Assembly (NCBI GenBank): GCA_963816065.1
Contig: CAWFJG010000024.1
Coordinates: 124,001-188,000 of the forward strand
Source: Roseiarcus sp963816065
Lineage (GTDB): Bacteria > Pseudomonadota > Alphaproteobacteria > Rhizobiales > Beijerinckiaceae
Reading direction: 5' to 3'
Length of the DNA stretch: 64,000 nt
This document shows, one piece after another, positions 62,528 through 64,000 of this stretch. Numbering within the stretch: the first letter of the stretch is position 1; each line of letters begins with the position of its first letter. The notes beneath the pieces were generated by a model. The model was not told the DNA's origin. It made no database searches and worked only from the letters and a program-made list of their open reading frames with translations. The translations under genes and the position numbers were made by a program.

Positions 62528-63102
62528 TATTTGTTGGTTAACCAAGCGGAAGCTGCTTGGTGGAACATCTTCGTCCGTCTCGCCGATCCCAGCCTTCACC
62601 GCGAGGCGATCACCAGTCGGCCGCTGTTCCTGACGGTGATCGCCACCCGCACCCGGCACGCACGCCAAACGACGATCCGCATGACCAGTTCGCATGCCAA
62701 GGCCGAGCCCGCCGCCCGGGCGCTCGCGGCCGTCGCCGTTTTCCTGCGGGACCTCGCCAGAAATGCGGAGCAGTTGACTCGCCTGCAAACCTGGCGGGCG
62801 ATCCTCTCGCGCGCCTTCCAGGCCTTCCTCAACGGACGCCTCCTCCGCGCCCTGCCGCGCCTCGCGCCAACCTGATGCAACCCAAACGCGATATCGCGAC
62901 CGCGCGAACGTCACTTCGACCAACTGCCGTTCCTAGGGTCATAGAGACGGTAAACGAGACATCGCCAACAATTCAATTTTGAGCGATCCACGTTAGCGTT
63001 CACTCGCCATGAGACCTGAAAGCCGCTCCAAATAAGGTGCTTAAAGGCAGCTTAACCACACGCGTTAGGCTATCGCTCAGGGAGCCAAGCCAAAGTTCCC
63101 GA

Positions 63103-63585
63103 ATGGTCGGACAACCAGCGGATACCTTTGCTACATCGCGTCTCAAGGCCTCGGACTGCGTCCTAATCGAAGCTTGCGATCCGCGGTCGGACAATCGCCG
63201 CCGCCTTGTCGAGGTCGCACGCGAGGGTATTACGATCCGACGCGTCGTCGCCGGTGTTTCGATGGCGATCCACGTCGAGCGGCGGGCCTATCGCGGGGTG
63301 GCGTTACGGATCACCGGGCTAGTGGACGGCCGATTTCATTACGAGGTTAGACTGGCGCACCACGATCCCGACCTGTCGGTGAAGCTCGACGAGGGCGAGG
63401 ATCTCGTCGCGGTCGAAGCGCAGTGGCGCGGATGGGTCGCGTTTCTGCGACTTCCGGCCTTGGCGGGTCGGACCGAGTTCGAGCGACACGCCCGCCTGGG
63501 TCGGCGTCGTCGAACTTTGCGGCGGGACGCCCTACGCGCGCGGGCGGGGCCCGAGGGGAAACGAACGAAGTTCGCGCTGCCATAG
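63103..63585 (+). CDS. DUF6101-like conserved protein
   Basis: About 160 residues, resembling a Hyphomicrobiales family annotated as DUF6101: an N-terminal stretch, RRLVEVAREGITIRRVVAGV, MAIHVERRAYRGVALRITGL, YEVRLAHHDPDLSVKLDEGE and EAQWRGWVAFLRLPAL, then a basic tail with RRRRTLRRDALRAR. Function is unknown; it looks cytoplasmic. The start is uncertain: ATG 63103 is preferred, an upstream ATG at 63037 is possible. Confidence 0.6.
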   Translation: MVGQPADTFATSRLKASDCVLIEACDPRSDNRRRLVEVAREGITIRRVVAGVSMAIHVERRAYRGVALRITGLVDGRFHYEVRLAHHDPDLSVKLDEGEDLVAVEAQWRGWVAFLRLPALAGRTEFERHARLGRRRRTLRRDALRARAGPEGKRTKFALP

Positions 63586-63691
63586 GCGCCGAGTCCCTGG
63601 ACGCCTGACGGCGGACGTCGTGGACGTTGATCCGACCGTCCTATTCCATGGCTGGAAAGTCGACTGCTGACAGGCCGTGAGCGGCAAGGCG

Positions 63692-63913
63692 TCAGGCCGC
63701 CATTTCGATACGTGCGTTCGAGGCGCTTGGAATAAGATAGTACCCGCCACGCTCGATCGACTGCGCCAAATCCGCGTCGAATTCGGCGGTCATTAGTCCG
63801 AGCGCCTCTGCGACCGCAGCAATGCCGATGTCGTGATAGATGAGGGTCAGCATCGAACCGACGCCGTCGCGCTCGTTTGCCGCTTCGGGGATGGCGTCGA
63901 AATCGTGCAGCAT
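63692..63913 (-). CDS. Small conserved-type protein, unknown function
   Basis: 73 residues from the ATG at 63913, with a strong AAGGAGG ten bases upstream. The sequence is helical, with MLHDFDAIPEAANERDGVGS and IYHDIGIAAVAEALGLMTAE, and has no membrane segment. It ends the annotated part of the window; bases 63914-64000 contain its upstream region only. Confidence 0.6.
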   Translation of the reverse strand: MLHDFDAIPEAANERDGVGSMLTLIYHDIGIAAVAEALGLMTAEFDADLAQSIERGGYYLIPSASNARIEMAA

Positions 63914-64000
63914 CGCCGTCCGCCCTCCTTCGGAGACCCTCCACGCGCCTTACGCGTTTGACTGCAAGCATGCGGGAAAGCCTTTAAGAGGAGGTTAATA

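Larger units (their letters stand above)
60792..62875 (+). pseudogene. IS1380-family transposase relic, internally deleted and split by an IS630 element
   Basis: Pieces of one IS1380-type transposase: VDVDRYFGPIRG and HEAAMTPLGQLPFFIDFLKT (60792-60930, two frames), then directly GFGNEEIMREAEARALPFLL and VEVGEATEVYEYSVLVTSLD to ARCRLAAWLLALFYN at 61425. The long middle of the protein, with part of the catalytic site, is missing at about 60930. The C-terminal part (WWNIFVRLADPSLHREAITS to LLRALPRLAPT) resumes at 62530 after the inserted IS630. Removing that insertion and one copy of its TA restores an open frame across the junction. Confidence 0.88.

Overview
This is a 64 kb piece of a GC-rich alphaproteobacterial chromosome, most likely from the Hyphomicrobiales (Rhizobiales). 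The evidence is the gene order secY-adk inside the S10/spc ribosomal cluster, an LdtR/L,D-transpeptidase pair, the alphaproteobacterial HNH endonuclease, the mutY-dciA pair, PEPxxWA-type sorting tails and DUF6101/DUF1624-like proteins. The exact genus cannot be read from the sequence; a Beijerinckiaceae/Methylocystaceae-like organism is a guess.

Layout. 1-1860: start of an epimerase-type gene, a badly frameshifted GntR/FCD regulator, an unrecognised relic and the leader of the str operon. 1861-17972: one long + strand cluster, rpsL-rpsG-fusA-tuf-rpsJ-rplC-rplD-rplW-rplB-rpsS-rplV-rpsC-rplP-rpmC-rpsQ-rplN-rplX-rplE-rpsN-rpsH-rplF-rplR-rpsE-rpmD-rplO-secY-adk. It runs directly into a 3-hydroxyisobutyryl-CoA hydrolase-type gene instead of rpsM-rpsK-rpoA-rplQ. 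19-24.8 kb: LdtR and its L,D-transpeptidase, a HAD phosphatase, a serine-hydrolase homologue without its serine, and a PEP-CTERM-like exported protein. 24.8-40 kb: a decayed IS630, HNH endonuclease, a response regulator followed by a fused cyclic-nucleotide/zinc-peptidase protein, DegP, Kup, two SGNH esterases, an AraC regulator and small exported proteins.

40.1-49.4 kb is the accessory hot spot. A segment of about 713 bp carrying a DUF302 gene occurs twice in direct orientation about 6.28 kb apart. Each copy abuts a RAYT (REP-associated tyrosine transposase) gene flanked by 11-bp palindromic repeats of consensus GTYACNGTRAC. One RAYT is intact; the other has lost its HUH catalytic region. 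A group II intron with its maturase lies exactly inside one of these repeats, and a 6-base string in its domain I complements the six exon bases before the splice site. The interval also holds a metallo-beta-lactamase-fold protein and a cupin-like exported protein. It is followed by a broken cytochrome c, a CDF metal exporter and a divergent MerR-type sensor with a textbook 19-bp-spacer operator, so part of it looks like a metal or redox-stress island.

49.4-64 kb: ATP-grasp enzyme, aldo/keto reductase, pyrimidine 5'-nucleotidase, mutY, dciA, dapF, a DUF1624 membrane protein, a TPR protein followed by ispE, a TetR regulator, an IS1380-type transposase relic interrupted by an IS630 element, and two small conserved proteins.

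A caution applies to the whole window. One- or two-base frameshifts occur in genes that should be indispensable (rpsH, adk, ispE) and in degP, ldtR, the esterases and others. This looks more like a consensus-sequence error rate than biology, so single broken genes should not be over-read. No tRNA, rRNA or CRISPR array was seen.
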